Shown here: piece after piece, positions 1 to 9,235 of the stretch | Numbering within the stretch: position 1 is the first letter of the stretch | Layout: each line of letters begins with the position of its first letter | Source: Alloprevotella sp. | Lineage (GTDB): Bacteria > Bacteroidota > Bacteroidia > Bacteroidales > Bacteroidaceae | Reading direction: 5' to 3' | DNA: 64,000 bases | Assembly (NCBI GenBank): GCA_017477205.1 | Contig: JAFUXE010000020.1 | Location: 1 to 64,000 of the forward strand | Translations under genes and position numbers: made by a program | The notes under the pieces: generated by a model | Told to the model about the DNA's origin: nothing | Seen by the model: only the letters and a program-made list of their open reading frames with translations | Databases searched by the model: none

Positions 1-1
1 C

Positions 2-457
2 CATGAGAAGAACCGCAACTACTGGAAGTATCTGAAGGCAAAGTTGCAGAAGGAACAAAGCGAAGTGGTTAGTGACACTACCCAGTTGAAATTAACCGCA
101 CCTGATGGTAAGAAGCGTATGACTGATGTCATCAGTCAGGCAGGGGTAGATAAACTTGCAAAGGCCATTCGGAACCAACAGGCAATGGATTTCCTCGATT
201 GGTTTACTTACAGCGATAATACCATTGACGGACAGAGCCGCAAAAAGGCTTATACACTATGGGAAAGTAATCTTGTAGCGGACAAAGACGTGGGTAAGGA
301 GAAGTCTTTGCAGCAGATTCATGCATATCTGTTTGGCGGGTTATACGACTTTGCTGGTCAGATTCGTACGAAAACAATCGCAAAAGGAAATACGCTATTT
401 TGCTTGGCAGAGCATCTACACAATTACCTAAAGCCCTGCCGCCAATACAGTCTTTAA
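2..457 (+). pseudogene. Truncated Bro-N / Fic-family protein remnant
   Basis: The frame is open from the window edge, so the true start lies upstream. The first ~70 residues resemble the Bro-N/DinD-like region (NYWKYLKAKL, then LKLTAPDGKKR). They are followed by the N-terminal part of a Fic domain (DGQSRKKAYTLWES, LQQIHAYLFGGLYDFAGQIR, IAKGN). Fic enzymes transfer AMP or related groups onto proteins and need a downstream HPFxxGNGR motif. Here the frame ends at 457 soon after IAKGN, and no such motif appears in any frame before the next gene. A plausible continuation (KALPPIQS) sits in another frame near 430, which suggests a frameshift followed by deletion. The stretch is more AT-rich than its neighbours, consistent with an acquired and decaying gene. 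Inference: non-functional. Confidence 0.6.
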
Positions 458-589
458 ACACATTCACATGTCATATAGAGATCTTGAACCGATGCAAGTC
501 ATACAAAGAACGCGTATTTTTAGAAAGATTGCAAATCCCTCCAAAGTTACGAAATAAAGCAGGAACGCAGCACGCTGCCCACACATTAT

Positions 590-2125
590 CTATTTCGACG
601 TGCGTGCGAGGCGCGCGCGAAGGCGCTCCACGAGGTCAGTTTCGCGACTGAGCAGGCGCCAGGAGAGGCCCATGCTGGCAAAGGCGACGGGCAGGCCGAG
701 GGCAAGCTTCAGCCAAAGTTGGGGAATCAGCGCGCAGGCAAGGCCGGCAAGGAGGAAGAGGTAGTGGTAGAGGCAGCGCCGCAGCACAGGGGCGTCGAAG
801 CGGAAGCCATAGCGGAAGCGATAGACGGTGGTGATAGCGACGAGGTCGAAGAGATTGGCCAGCGAAAGGCCGAGGCCCGCGCCGGAGAGGCCGTGGGTGG
901 CATAGCCCGCCGTGACGGCGACGACGAAAGCCACGTCGTAGGCGGTTTCCATGACAAGGTACATCACGGAGTCGCCGCGTGCAAGGGCGAGGTAGGAGAC
1001 GGGAGAATAGACGGCCTTGAAGAACATGTAGGACATGCCATAGACGGCCATCGGCACAATCATAAGGTATTCCTCCGTGAGGATGATGCGGATGACGAGG
1101 GGCAGGAAGAGGGAGAAGAGGATGAGGAAGGGCGCCATGAGCATGACGAGGGTGTCCGTCTGGCGGTTGATGATGACATTGCGGCGCGCGACATCCTCGC
1201 CGGCAGCGGAAAGGCGCGGATAGTAGTCGGCATCCATCGCCACGAAGACAATGCGGGCATAGGAGACGATGAGCGTAAAGCCAGCGCCATAGAGGCCGAC
1301 GGCATGCGGGGAGGCGCTGCGGGAGATGAAGGACGTGACGACGAGGTCGGCACCAGCGCCGATGAGTCCCGCGAGGGTGAAGGCGATGCCGAGGCGTATG
1401 AGATGGCCGCCGCGCCGCAGCAGCTGCGTGCTGCGCAGGCCGAGGCGATAGGGATAGACGCGCGTGGTGGCATGGAGGTTCAGCAGAAGCGTAACGGCAC
1501 TGGTGACGAGCAGGACGGGAAGCACGCCGTGAAGACCCATCAGGGCGTAGATGCCCACCGTCAGCAGCATCGTCAGCAGGGCACCGACGGCACTCACCGC
1601 CGCCATGCGCCGCAGTTCGTGGAGTCCCTTTAGGATAGCCAGCTCGCCACCCAGCATCGTCAGCATGAACACCGTCGGGGAGAGCAGAAGGAAACCCTTC
1701 GTGGAGTGGTAGTCGCCAAGCATGCGGCGACTGAGGACGGGAGCCAGCGCGATACAGGCCACGAAGCCCAACAGGGCCGTGATGAGCGTCCAGGAGCGGA
1801 TGAGCTTCACGTATTGCTCCACCGCACGGCGCTCACCGCGCTCATGGAGCTCCGCCAGGCGGCGCACGGCGCTGATGCCGAGGCCGAAGTTGGTCATGCT
1901 GCACAGGAACTCCGCCGCCTTGCTATAGACAAGCGCCATGCCCATACCCCACGGCCCGATGAAGAGGGCCGTAAACTTGTTGCGGATGATGGACATCAGG
2001 ACATAGAATACCTGTACGCCCCCCAGCAGCCCCGTGTACTTCAGCACTTGGCTGTAGGCGGACGCCGCGCGGGAGCTGTCCTGTCCCTGTCCCGGCTCTT
2101 GTTCTATTCCTTTTTCTTCTTGCAT
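590..2125 (-). CDS. Oligosaccharide flippase (Wzx/O-antigen translocase-like)
   Basis: This 511-residue protein is almost entirely hydrophobic, with about 12-14 membrane segments, and fits the polysaccharide transporter branch of the MOP exporter superfamily. The N-terminal region has the O-antigen translocase pattern (KYTGLLGGVQVFYVLMSI, RNKFTALFIGPWGMG). Such proteins flip undecaprenyl-linked oligosaccharides across the inner membrane for O-antigen or capsule assembly. The start is the ATG at 2125, with a hydrophilic Glu/Gln-rich N-terminus before the first membrane helix. No glycosyltransferase or polymerase gene lies beside it, so its substrate cannot be named. A short tandem repeat lies just upstream. 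The family is fairly certain, the exact substrate unknown. Confidence 0.8.
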   Translation of the reverse strand: MQEEKGIEQEPGQGQDSSRAASAYSQVLKYTGLLGGVQVFYVLMSIIRNKFTALFIGPWGMGMALVYSKAAEFLCSMTNFGLGISAVRRLAELHERGERRAVEQYVKLIRSWTLITALLGFVACIALAPVLSRRMLGDYHSTKGFLLLSPTVFMLTMLGGELAILKGLHELRRMAAVSAVGALLTMLLTVGIYALMGLHGVLPVLLVTSAVTLLLNLHATTRVYPYRLGLRSTQLLRRGGHLIRLGIAFTLAGLIGAGADLVVTSFISRSASPHAVGLYGAGFTLIVSYARIVFVAMDADYYPRLSAAGEDVARRNVIINRQTDTLVMLMAPFLILFSLFLPLVIRIILTEEYLMIVPMAVYGMSYMFFKAVYSPVSYLALARGDSVMYLVMETAYDVAFVVAVTAGYATHGLSGAGLGLSLANLFDLVAITTVYRFRYGFRFDAPVLRRCLYHYLFLLAGLACALIPQLWLKLALGLPVAFASMGLSWRLLSRETDLVERLRARLARTSK

Positions 2126-2133
2126 GTTTTTCT

Positions 2134-2164
2134 AGTGACGAGTGACAAGTGACAAGTGACGAGT
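2134..2164. repeat. Short 7-bp tandem repeat upstream of flippase gene
   Basis: Four consecutive 7-bp units of the form AGTGACR lie between the flippase start and the end of the dGTPase gene. The repeat is non-coding and probably arose by slippage. No function is evident. Confidence 0.6.
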
Positions 2165-2207
2165 TCGGATTGTTTTCTTGCCGACTCAAAACTTGTCTGC
2201 TCAGGAT

Positions 2208-3539
2208 TCACACCATCGGGAGGCTCTGCCCGGAGATCTTCCGGTAGAGGTCAAGGGCGAAGACGTCCGTCATGCCGCTGAGGTAGTCCACGACGGCCAT
2301 GAGGCGTTCCGGCAAGCCTTCGGCACGTAGCTCGTACTGCGAACTGGCCTGGCCGAGGAGCAGCTGGCTGTAGGCCTTGTCAGGCGACAAGACGGCCTCC
2401 GTCATCAGTTCGAGCAGCGTATAGATAATGTGGTAGCCGGACAACTCAATGTCCAGCACCTCCTTGCTGTTGTATATCTTGCGGACGGCCACCGCCTCGC
2501 ATTCGGCATAGGCCTGGCGGAGGCGTTCGGGCAGGTGGCCGACGAGGCTGCCCGAGAACTCGCCTGCGAGAATCGCCTCCTCGTTGTCCGTGAAGACGCG
2601 CACGCAAGCCTGCTCAAGAGCGTTGATGACGCAGGAGCGGTAATAGACAATGCGGTCGTTGATGTCCGTGACGGAGGGATAGGCAGTGCGTATGGACTCC
2701 TGCACCTCGGGCTCGAAAAATCCCAGCAGCAGTTGCTCCGTCTGGGCATCGGTGAGCAGGCGCAGTTTGTGGGCATCCTCGATGTCCATCACCTGATAGC
2801 AGATATCGTCGGCGGCCTCCACGAGATAGACCAGCGGATGGCGGGCGTAGCGGCGGCCTTCGGGTCTCTCCTCCAGCAGGCGCAGGCAAAGCTCCTCCGC
2901 GATGCGCTCGAAATAGGGGCGTTCAGGTGTGAAAAAGCCGAACTTCTTCTTCCGCCCACAGAGCGTAGCGGGATAGGGATATTTCACGATGGAGGCCAGG
3001 GTGGAATAGGTCATGACGAAACCGCCGCGACGGTGGCCATTGAACTGATGGGTGAGCAAGCGCAGGGCGTTGGCATTGCCGTCGAAACTCGTCAGGTCTG
3101 CCCAGACGTCAGCGGGCAGTTCTGGCTCCAGCTCCCGCCCACGGCCTTCGGAGAAGAAGCTGCGGATGGCACGCTCGCCGCTATGGCCGAAGGGCGGGTT
3201 GCCCATGTCGTGAGCCAGGCAGGCAGCACTGACGATGCTACCGATGTCCTCCACGCCGGAACCCGCCAAAGCGGGACGCCGCGTGAGCAGTTCGCGTGCC
3301 ACGTCGGCACCGAGGCTGCGCCCCACACTGGAAACCTCCAGGCTGTGCGTCAGGCGGTTGTGGACAAAGACGCTGCCCGGCAAGGGGAACACCTGCGTCT
3401 TGTTTTGCATACGGCGAAAGGCACTGGAGAATATCAGGCGGTCGAAGTCGCGCTGGAACTCGCTGCGATGCTCCGCCGTCACACGGTAGGAATCCTCCTT
3501 ACCAAAGCGCTTGTGTGAAATGAGTTGCTTCCAATCCAT
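2208..3539 (-). CDS. dgt: Deoxyguanosinetriphosphate triphosphohydrolase (dGTPase)
   Basis: The 443-residue product is an HD-superfamily dNTPase that hydrolyses dGTP (or other dNTPs) to the nucleoside and triphosphate in the cytoplasm. Visible motifs are RLTHSLEVSSVGR (His65), AHDMGNPPFGHSGE (His110-Asp111 and His119) and the N-terminal DFDRLIFSSAFRRMQNKTQV block, all typical of bacterial dGTPases. The frame is open further upstream, but MDWKQLISHKRFG at 3539 matches the usual family N-terminus, so that start was chosen. The gene stands head to head with dut, across a 237-base spacer. Regulation is not visible. Homologues can act on several dNTPs, so the substrate preference is inferred. Confidence 0.92.
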   Translation of the reverse strand: MDWKQLISHKRFGKEDSYRVTAEHRSEFQRDFDRLIFSSAFRRMQNKTQVFPLPGSVFVHNRLTHSLEVSSVGRSLGADVARELLTRRPALAGSGVEDIGSIVSAACLAHDMGNPPFGHSGERAIRSFFSEGRGRELEPELPADVWADLTSFDGNANALRLLTHQFNGHRRGGFVMTYSTLASIVKYPYPATLCGRKKKFGFFTPERPYFERIAEELCLRLLEERPEGRRYARHPLVYLVEAADDICYQVMDIEDAHKLRLLTDAQTEQLLLGFFEPEVQESIRTAYPSVTDINDRIVYYRSCVINALEQACVRVFTDNEEAILAGEFSGSLVGHLPERLRQAYAECEAVAVRKIYNSKEVLDIELSGYHIIYTLLELMTEAVLSPDKAYSQLLLGQASSQYELRAEGLPERLMAVVDYLSGMTDVFALDLYRKISGQSLPMV

Positions 3540-3686
3540 AGTCTGCGTGCGGAGAACGCCGCCAGCAGGACCGTAAGCAGCCTGCCGGGGCATCCTTCCG
3601 CCATTTGTTTTCCTTAAAATAAACGAAAAAAAAGCCCTTTTGTTGTGTTTTCGTGCAAAAGCCGCCGTCATTTGTACAAAAAACAC

Positions 3687-3694
3687 TACCTTCG
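3687..3694 (+). promoter_or_regulatory. Possible -7 element of dut operon promoter (TACCTTCG)
   Basis: TACCTTCG matches the Bacteroidota -7 element TAnnTTTG with one change and lies about 80 bases before dut. No convincing -33 TTTG is found at the usual 19-21 base distance, so this is tentative. Confidence 0.35.
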
Positions 3695-3776
3695 CGCCAA
3701 TAAAAAGCCTGCGGCCCGCCGCTTGCAGCCTGCGATATGTGCTGCCCAGGGCCCCGCAGCCAAAACGTAACTGCCC

Positions 3777-4211
3777 ATGACCATAAAGATAGTGAACCGC
3801 TCGCGCCACGCCCTGCCGCAATATGCCACCGTGCAAAGTGCCGGCATGGATCTCCGCGCCAACATCGAAGCCCCCGTCACGCTACGCCCCATGGAGCGCC
3901 GCCTCATACCCACCGGCATCTACATCGCCCTGCCGCAGGGCTACGAAGCGCAGGTGCGCCCCCGATCGGGACTGGCTCTGAAGAGCGGCATCGGCGTCCT
4001 CAATACCCCGGGCACGATTGATGCCGACTATCGCGGCGAGGTAGGCGTCATCCTCGTGAACCTCTCCGCCGAAGACTTCACCGTCAACGACGGCGACCGC
4101 ATTGCGCAGATGGTCATCGCCCGCTACGAGCAAGCCACGTGGGAATGCGTGGAGGCACTGGACGAGACGGAGCGCGGTGCAGGCGGCTTCGGACACTCGG
4201 GAAAGAAATGA
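3777..4211 (+). CDS. dut: dUTP diphosphatase
   Basis: The 144-residue trimeric-type dUTPase hydrolyses dUTP to dUMP and pyrophosphate, supplying dTMP synthesis and keeping uracil out of DNA. The five family motifs can be followed: AGMDLRAN (motif 1), PRSGLALK (motif 2), [17 protein letters not shown] (motif 3, with the catalytic Asp in IDADYRG), GDRIAQMV (motif 4) and the Gly-rich GAGGFGHSG tail (motif 5). The length is normal. It begins a plus-strand run; the next gene starts 13 bases after its stop. Pairing with the divergent dgt puts two nucleotide-pool enzymes side by side. Confidence 0.95.
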   Translation: MTIKIVNRSRHALPQYATVQSAGMDLRANIEAPVTLRPMERRLIPTGIYIALPQGYEAQVRPRSGLALKSGIGVLNTPGTIDADYRGEVGVILVNLSAEDFTVNDGDRIAQMVIARYEQATWECVEALDETERGAGGFGHSGKK

Positions 4212-4224
4212 CAGCAAACGCCAG

Positions 4225-6009
4225 ATGACGCACAGACACATCTACATACTCCTCGTCGTCCTCGCGGGAATCCTCGCGGGCTGCGCCTCTGTGGACAGGA
4301 AAGAGCCTTCCGCCACACCCCTCAGTGCGGAAGAGCGACTGCGCTACCGCGAACTCTACACGGCAGCCATCCTGGCACGCGAGGAGGGCGACTATCCCGG
4401 CGCATACCTCCTGCTTGACCGTGCGCTACGTATCTCTCCCGACGAAGCATCCGCCATCTACCTGCTCTCGATTGTCATGGATGTCCTCACGGACACCATA
4501 GACCTTTCCGCAAAGGCAGACTCCCTGGTACGCCGCGCCGTTGCCCTCGCACCGGACAACTACGAATACAAGGAAGACCTCGCGCAACGCCTGGTCTCAC
4601 AGGACAGCACGGAAGCTGCCATCCACCTCCTTGAGGAACTGGCTGAAAGGCGGAAAAACGACGAGCAGAAGATTGCCATGCTCGTGAGCCTCTACTTCCA
4701 CACGAACCGCTACGACAAAGCCCTCCTCGCACTGGACCGACTGGAGCCCTTCGCCGACGAACCGGAGGTCATTGCCGGCGGACGCATAGTGGCACACACA
4801 GGCATGGGCGACACTCTGCAAGCCATGCGCGTCATCAGGGACTACATACACGCGCAGACCGACACGCTGACGGCAAAGGTGTGGGCAGGACTGCGCTACC
4901 TGGAACTCGGACGCAAGGAACTGGCGCTGCAAGAGTGGCGCGAGGTGGAGGCCATAGACCCCGACCTGCCGCAACTGCAAATGGCACAATACAAGTACTA
5001 CGGCGACAACAATGACACCGAGGCCTTCCACAACGTCCTGCGACGCGGCATCCTCAATCCGCGCCTGAACGAAAGGCAGCGCGAAGCCTTCCTACGCGTA
5101 TGCTCGCTGTCCCTGCTCCTCGGCGACTCGGGGGACGGCGACGGCAGCGGTTCGGAAAAGCAGTGGGCACAAAGCGTGCTGAAGGAGGCCTACAACCGCC
5201 TGGACTGCGACCTGAGCATAGCGCGCCACTATGCGGCAGCACTGCAAGAGCAGGGAGCCGACTTCGACACGCTCGAACCCGTATGGAGCAGGATCATAAG
5301 CCTCTGCCCAAACGACAGCCAGGCACGCATACAACTCATCATGGGCTATCGCGAACGCGGCGACATGGATGCCTACTTCGAAATGTGTCGCGAGGCGCAG
5401 GAGATTATTCCCGATGAACTCATCTTCTACTATGTGGAAGGCGTGCAACGCTATCAGCAGGGCGATGCCGCGGCGGCACTTGACGTCCTCCAGCGCGGAG
5501 TGACAGCCACGTCCGACAGCTTTGCCTATACCAATCTCACGTCCGACGCCTACGGCATGATGGGCGACATCCTGCATGAGCTGAAGCGCAACGACGAAGC
5601 CTTTGCGGCCTACGAGAGCGCACTGTACTGCAATCCCCAGAACCTCCTGTGCATGAACAACTACGCCTACTTCCTCTCCCTTGAGGACCGCAACATGGAA
5701 CGCGCCGAGGAGCTGGCGAAGGCAGCCGTGGACGCAGAACCCCGGAACACGACCTACCTGGACACCTACGCCTGGGTGCTCTATGTCATGGGCAAGACAC
5801 AGCAGGCACACATATATATAGAAATGGCTCTGAAGTACATGCCGGCGGACGACCCCGACGCCACCGTCTATGACCATGCCGGCGACATCGCCCACGCCCT
5901 GCATGAAGAGGACGACGCGCGCAGCTTCTGGAAAAGCGCACTGGAACACTCCTCCGATGCCGAGCTGACAAAGAAAATACAAAAGAAGATTCAAAAGGAA
6001 CTGAAATGA
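4225..6009 (+). CDS. TPR-repeat lipoprotein
   Basis: The 594-residue protein has a lipoprotein signal ending in LAGC (Cys20), followed by tandem tetratricopeptide repeats through most of its length (for example EEGDYPGAYLLLDRALRISPDEASAIYLLS and later NDEAFAAYESALYCNPQNLLCM). TPR arrays are protein-binding scaffolds, here expected on the periplasmic side of a membrane. The start at 4225 was chosen because it yields the signal peptide, and an in-frame extension upstream would overlap dut. The stop overlaps the next start by ATGA, showing translational coupling with the DUF4292 lipoprotein. The order dut, TPR protein, DUF4292, EnvC-like factor appears common in Bacteroidales (recalled, not searched). 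The binding partner is unknown. Confidence 0.8.
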   Translation: MTHRHIYILLVVLAGILAGCASVDRKEPSATPLSAEERLRYRELYTAAILAREEGDYPGAYLLLDRALRISPDEASAIYLLSIVMDVLTDTIDLSAKADSLVRRAVALAPDNYEYKEDLAQRLVSQDSTEAAIHLLEELAERRKNDEQKIAMLVSLYFHTNRYDKALLALDRLEPFADEPEVIAGGRIVAHTGMGDTLQAMRVIRDYIHAQTDTLTAKVWAGLRYLELGRKELALQEWREVEAIDPDLPQLQMAQYKYYGDNNDTEAFHNVLRRGILNPRLNERQREAFLRVCSLSLLLGDSGDGDGSGSEKQWAQSVLKEAYNRLDCDLSIARHYAAALQEQGADFDTLEPVWSRIISLCPNDSQARIQLIMGYRERGDMDAYFEMCREAQEIIPDELIFYYVEGVQRYQQGDAAAALDVLQRGVTATSDSFAYTNLTSDAYGMMGDILHELKRNDEAFAAYESALYCNPQNLLCMNNYAYFLSLEDRNMERAEELAKAAVDAEPRNTTYLDTYAWVLYVMGKTQQAHIYIEMALKYMPADDPDATVYDHAGDIAHALHEEDDARSFWKSALEHSSDAELTKKIQKKIQKELK

Positions 6010-6866
6010 CACACACCTATAGACTCCGCGCCCTTCTCCTCGCGCTCTCTGCGCTGATACTCTGCGCCTGCCGTACGCAAAGCCACACGGGCACCTCTTC
6101 CGGCAGTCCCGCCGCCGGCACCGAGGAGCTGAGTGCGAACTTTGCAAAAGGCATCTGGAACAAGCGCGTCGAGACAAAAAGCCTCACGGCCTCCCTCTCC
6201 GTCAGCCTCAACATCGGCGGACGCGAGGTGAACTGCGACGGCAAACTCCGCATGAAGCGCGACGACGTCCTGCAACTCTCCCTCTCCCTGCCCCTCATCG
6301 GCACCGAGGTGGGACGCCTTGAATGCACACCCGACGAGGTGCTCCTCATCGACCGCATCAACCGCCAATACATGCGTGCCGCCTACAAGGACGTGGACTT
6401 CCTGGCGCAGGCAGGACTGGACTTCTACGCCCTGCAAGCCATCTTCTGGAACGAGCTCTTCATCCCCGGCAAGGCATCTCCCCGCGATGACTTCGCACGC
6501 TTCCGCCTTTCCAAAAGCGGCGACCATGCCCTGCTCTCCCTAACGGACATGCCGCGCCTGGAATACGACTTCCTGACGCGCAACGACAACGACAAGATAT
6601 CCCGCCTCAACGTCCGCAGCCACAACGTTGCGGATGCGCACGAGTTCGTCTGCGTCTATGAAAACTTCGCAAAAGCCCCCGGCGGTGGACTGTTCCCCAC
6701 GAAGATGCGCCTCAGCTTCAACGGGACGGGGCGTACGATGCAGCTTGGCCTTGACCTCTCGCGCCTGAGCGCGGACAGCAAATGGGACACGCGCACGACG
6801 CTCTCCGCAAAATACCGCCAGCGCAAGCCCGAAGAACTGCTCCGACAGTTGGGAAGCATCCTGTAA
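6006..6866 (+). CDS. DUF4292 family lipoprotein
   Basis: This is a 286-residue lipoprotein with an N-terminal signal ending in LCAC (Cys22). The remainder looks like the DUF4292 family, with a LolA/LolB-like pattern of beta strands (TASLSVSLNIGGREVNCDGKL, LSLPLIGTEVGRLECTPDEV, IDRINRQYM). The family is found mainly in Bacteroidota and its biochemical role is not established; a part in lipoprotein or envelope handling is inference. The start codon overlaps the stop of the TPR lipoprotein, and an EnvC-like gene follows closely, which suggests a shared role at the cell envelope. Confidence 0.75.
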   Translation: MTHTYRLRALLLALSALILCACRTQSHTGTSSGSPAAGTEELSANFAKGIWNKRVETKSLTASLSVSLNIGGREVNCDGKLRMKRDDVLQLSLSLPLIGTEVGRLECTPDEVLLIDRINRQYMRAAYKDVDFLAQAGLDFYALQAIFWNELFIPGKASPRDDFARFRLSKSGDHALLSLTDMPRLEYDFLTRNDNDKISRLNVRSHNVADAHEFVCVYENFAKAPGGGLFPTKMRLSFNGTGRTMQLGLDLSRLSADSKWDTRTTLSAKYRQRKPEELLRQLGSIL

Positions 6867-6909
6867 AGGAATGTCCCAAGAATCAGCCAACCTACCATCT
6901 CACCCCATT

Positions 6910-8316
6910 ATGTCAGCCAGACAACGCTTCCTCATATCCCTCGGCACAGTCCTTATGCTGCTGTGCAGCATCCCCGCAACGGCTCAGCGCGGACAGATAG
7001 CCAAACTGCGCCAGCAAAGCGCAGCCCTTGAAAAACAGTTGCAGGAAACCGAGCGTCTCGTCCGCACGAACCGCCGCGACGTGGCCTCGCAAGTCAACAA
7101 CCTGAACATTCTGAACGAGCAAATCAGCCAGCAGCAACGCCACATCCGCAACATCGAGGCCGAACGGGACACGCTGGAAGCTTCGCTGCGAACCTTGAAC
7201 GCGCAACTGACCGAACTTGAAGCGGACCTCGCCGACTGCCAGCGCCGCCACCAGCGCGCTGTCATGTACATGCACCGCAACCGCAGCCTCACCTCCGTGC
7301 TCAGCTTCCTCCTCACGGCCAAGGACTATCGACAGATGTCGCGCCGCATGCGCTACCTGACGGAATATAGCCGCTTCCAGCGCGTACAGGCCGCAGCCAT
7401 ACAGGAGAAGGAGGCTGCCGTGCGCGCAAAGCGTGCCGAGGTGGCTGCCGTAACGGCAGAGAAGCAGGAGGTGCTTGCCGAATCCCGGCAACAGCACGAA
7501 CAACTGCGCGGACGCGAGGCACGCCAGCAACAGCTCGTGGCCCAGCTGAACAAGCGCCAGAAAGAACTGGAGCGCACTGCCGCCGCACAACGCCAGCAAC
7601 GCAACAGCCTCAACGGGCGCATTGAACAGCTCGTGCGTCAGGAAGCAGAGGCAGAAGCACGGCGACAGGCGGAGGCTGCGCGACGCGCCAAGGCAGAGGC
7701 CGCGGCAGCCGAGAAGCGCAGACAGGCAGAGGCAGCACGCCTCAAGCGCGAGAAGGAAGCCGCCGCACGATCGCAGACAGCGAGCAACAAGGGAAGTGGT
7801 AAGAACAATAAGAAGGATGCCAAGAAGGAGGCGAAGAAAGAAAAGAACCGGAAGAACGAAACGGCCGCAGCATCGCGCCCGGCCGCAGCAAAAAACACGC
7901 CTCCTCCCACGCACAACTCGGGGGGAGGAGGCCTGCACGGCGGACTTCCCATGCCCATCACGGGCACATACGCCATCACGACGCACTTCGGCAACTACTC
8001 CACTGGCGGCGTAACGCTCAGCAACAAGGGCATCGACATCACCGGACAGAGCGGAGCACAGGCGCGTGCCGTTGCCGACGGTGAAGTCTCCTACATCTTC
8101 TCCATGAATGGTTTCCAGAACGTCATCGTCCGCCACGGCAGCTACATGACCGTCTATTGCAACCTCTCCAGCGTCAGTGTCCGTAAAGGCCAGCGCGTCA
8201 GTGCCCGCCAGACGCTCGGTGCCGTGGGGCGCGACGGCAGCGGAAACTGCACGCTCCACTTCCAGATATGGCGCGACCGCAACATCCTCAATCCCGAATC
8301 ATGGCTCGCACGCTAA
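6910..8316 (+). CDS. EnvC-like murein hydrolase activator (M23/LytM domain)
   Basis: The 468-residue protein has a signal peptide ending near ATAQ, long coiled coil (about residues 20-290, very rich in Gln, Glu, Arg and Ala), a Lys/Ala-rich linker and a C-terminal LytM/M23 domain (about 345-468). In active M23 enzymes zinc is held by an HxxxD motif and an HxH motif. Here the first site reads SNKGIDI, lacking the His, and the second reads TLHFQIW, keeping one His. The domain is thus probably not a peptidase but a regulator of cell-wall amidases, as in EnvC. An ATG at 6871 could add 13 residues; 6910 gives the better signal peptide. It closes the dut run. Confidence 0.82.
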   Translation: MSARQRFLISLGTVLMLLCSIPATAQRGQIAKLRQQSAALEKQLQETERLVRTNRRDVASQVNNLNILNEQISQQQRHIRNIEAERDTLEASLRTLNAQLTELEADLADCQRRHQRAVMYMHRNRSLTSVLSFLLTAKDYRQMSRRMRYLTEYSRFQRVQAAAIQEKEAAVRAKRAEVAAVTAEKQEVLAESRQQHEQLRGREARQQQLVAQLNKRQKELERTAAAQRQQRNSLNGRIEQLVRQEAEAEARRQAEAARRAKAEAAAAEKRRQAEAARLKREKEAAARSQTASNKGSGKNNKKDAKKEAKKEKNRKNETAAASRPAAAKNTPPPTHNSGGGGLHGGLPMPITGTYAITTHFGNYSTGGVTLSNKGIDITGQSGAQARAVADGEVSYIFSMNGFQNVIVRHGSYMTVYCNLSSVSVRKGQRVSARQTLGAVGRDGSGNCTLHFQIWRDRNILNPESWLAR

Positions 8317-8349
8317 GAATCGTGGTGTAGCCCATATATACAGACAACA

Positions 8350-9216
8350 ATGAGCAGATATTACTTCACCGACGCAAACTTCAATGCCCAAGGACCCCTT
8401 GAGGCAGCGGAGCTTCACCAACATGGAGTAACGAAGGACACTCTGGTATGGCAAGAAGGCATGGACGACTGGATGCCAGCAGAGAAAATCCCTGAACTCC
8501 GAAACATAATAGAGCGTGATGAACAAACTGACACACATACCTCTATACCCATAGCTACTCCGTTAGAAGAGATTCAGAAGAGTGCCTCAGAAACGGTTAC
8601 AGCCACTATACCCCCACCTATACCACGTCTTCATGAGGATATGCCACTCGCGACAGGAAACACGTCGGACACATCTCATTCGGAGGGCTGCCCCACGCAG
8701 CCCGAAAGCCCCAGGCAATCAAGCAACTCGCTCCTGTGGGTCTTGGTAGGTGTTCTTGGAACATTACTTATTGTGGGGGGCATCGTGGTCGTTTACATAA
8801 TAGCCCAAAGCCCGTATCAAGAATATGCCACACAAAACGAGCCTATTGCAGACACAATAGCAACAGATTCCGAGGATCTTGATATAACAGAAGACAATCA
8901 GGCTTCCATGACTCCGTATGGTGCCAAATCCCTAAACGGCTCCATACAAAGCTACGGTGTTCACCTAGATTTACATATTGCGAACGACGGTACTGTGAGC
9001 GGTTCCAGCTACTACACCAAATACGGGGATTCAAACCGAATCCGTTTGAGTGGGAATTATTGGCCGAATGGACACATGGAATTGGACGAATGGTCTGCAG
9101 ACGGTTCGTATTCGACTGGGGCATACTCCGGGAACTTTGATGGAAGGAATTATTCCGGTCAATTCTACAACACAGAACTCGAAAAGACAATGCATTTTTC
9201 CCTAACCGCAGAATGA
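8350..9216 (+). CDS. GYF-domain (DUF4339) single-pass membrane protein
   Basis: The 288-residue protein starts with a GYF_2/DUF4339 domain (about residues 1-55: RYYFTDANFNAQGPLEAAEL, TLVWQEGMDDWMPAEKIPEL). A Pro/Ser/Thr-rich stretch follows, then one membrane helix (about 133-157, LLWVLVGVLGTLLIVGG). The C-terminal ~100 residues hold Gly/Tyr/Asn-rich beta repeats (GSYSTGAYSGNFDGRNYSGQF) and have no function I can name. GYF_2 domains are thought to bind peptides at the cytoplasmic face. Codon choice is markedly less GC-rich than the upstream genes, a trait shared with the next gene, so the pair may have been acquired together. Function unknown. Confidence 0.7.
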   Translation: MSRYYFTDANFNAQGPLEAAELHQHGVTKDTLVWQEGMDDWMPAEKIPELRNIIERDEQTDTHTSIPIATPLEEIQKSASETVTATIPPPIPRLHEDMPLATGNTSDTSHSEGCPTQPESPRQSSNSLLWVLVGVLGTLLIVGGIVVVYIIAQSPYQEYATQNEPIADTIATDSEDLDITEDNQASMTPYGAKSLNGSIQSYGVHLDLHIANDGTVSGSSYYTKYGDSNRIRLSGNYWPNGHMELDEWSADGSYSTGAYSGNFDGRNYSGQFYNTELEKTMHFSLTAE

Positions 9217-9235
9217 ATTGAAAAAGAAGCGCCAC

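Noticed and set aside
50..600. Active Fic AMP-transferase
   Set aside because: The catalytic HPFxxGNGR motif is absent in all frames before the next gene.
719..1633. Charged 304-codon frame antisense to the flippase gene
   Set aside because: Composition of Asp, Glu, Gly and His is the reverse complement of hydrophobic codons; the sense strand encodes a typical membrane transporter.
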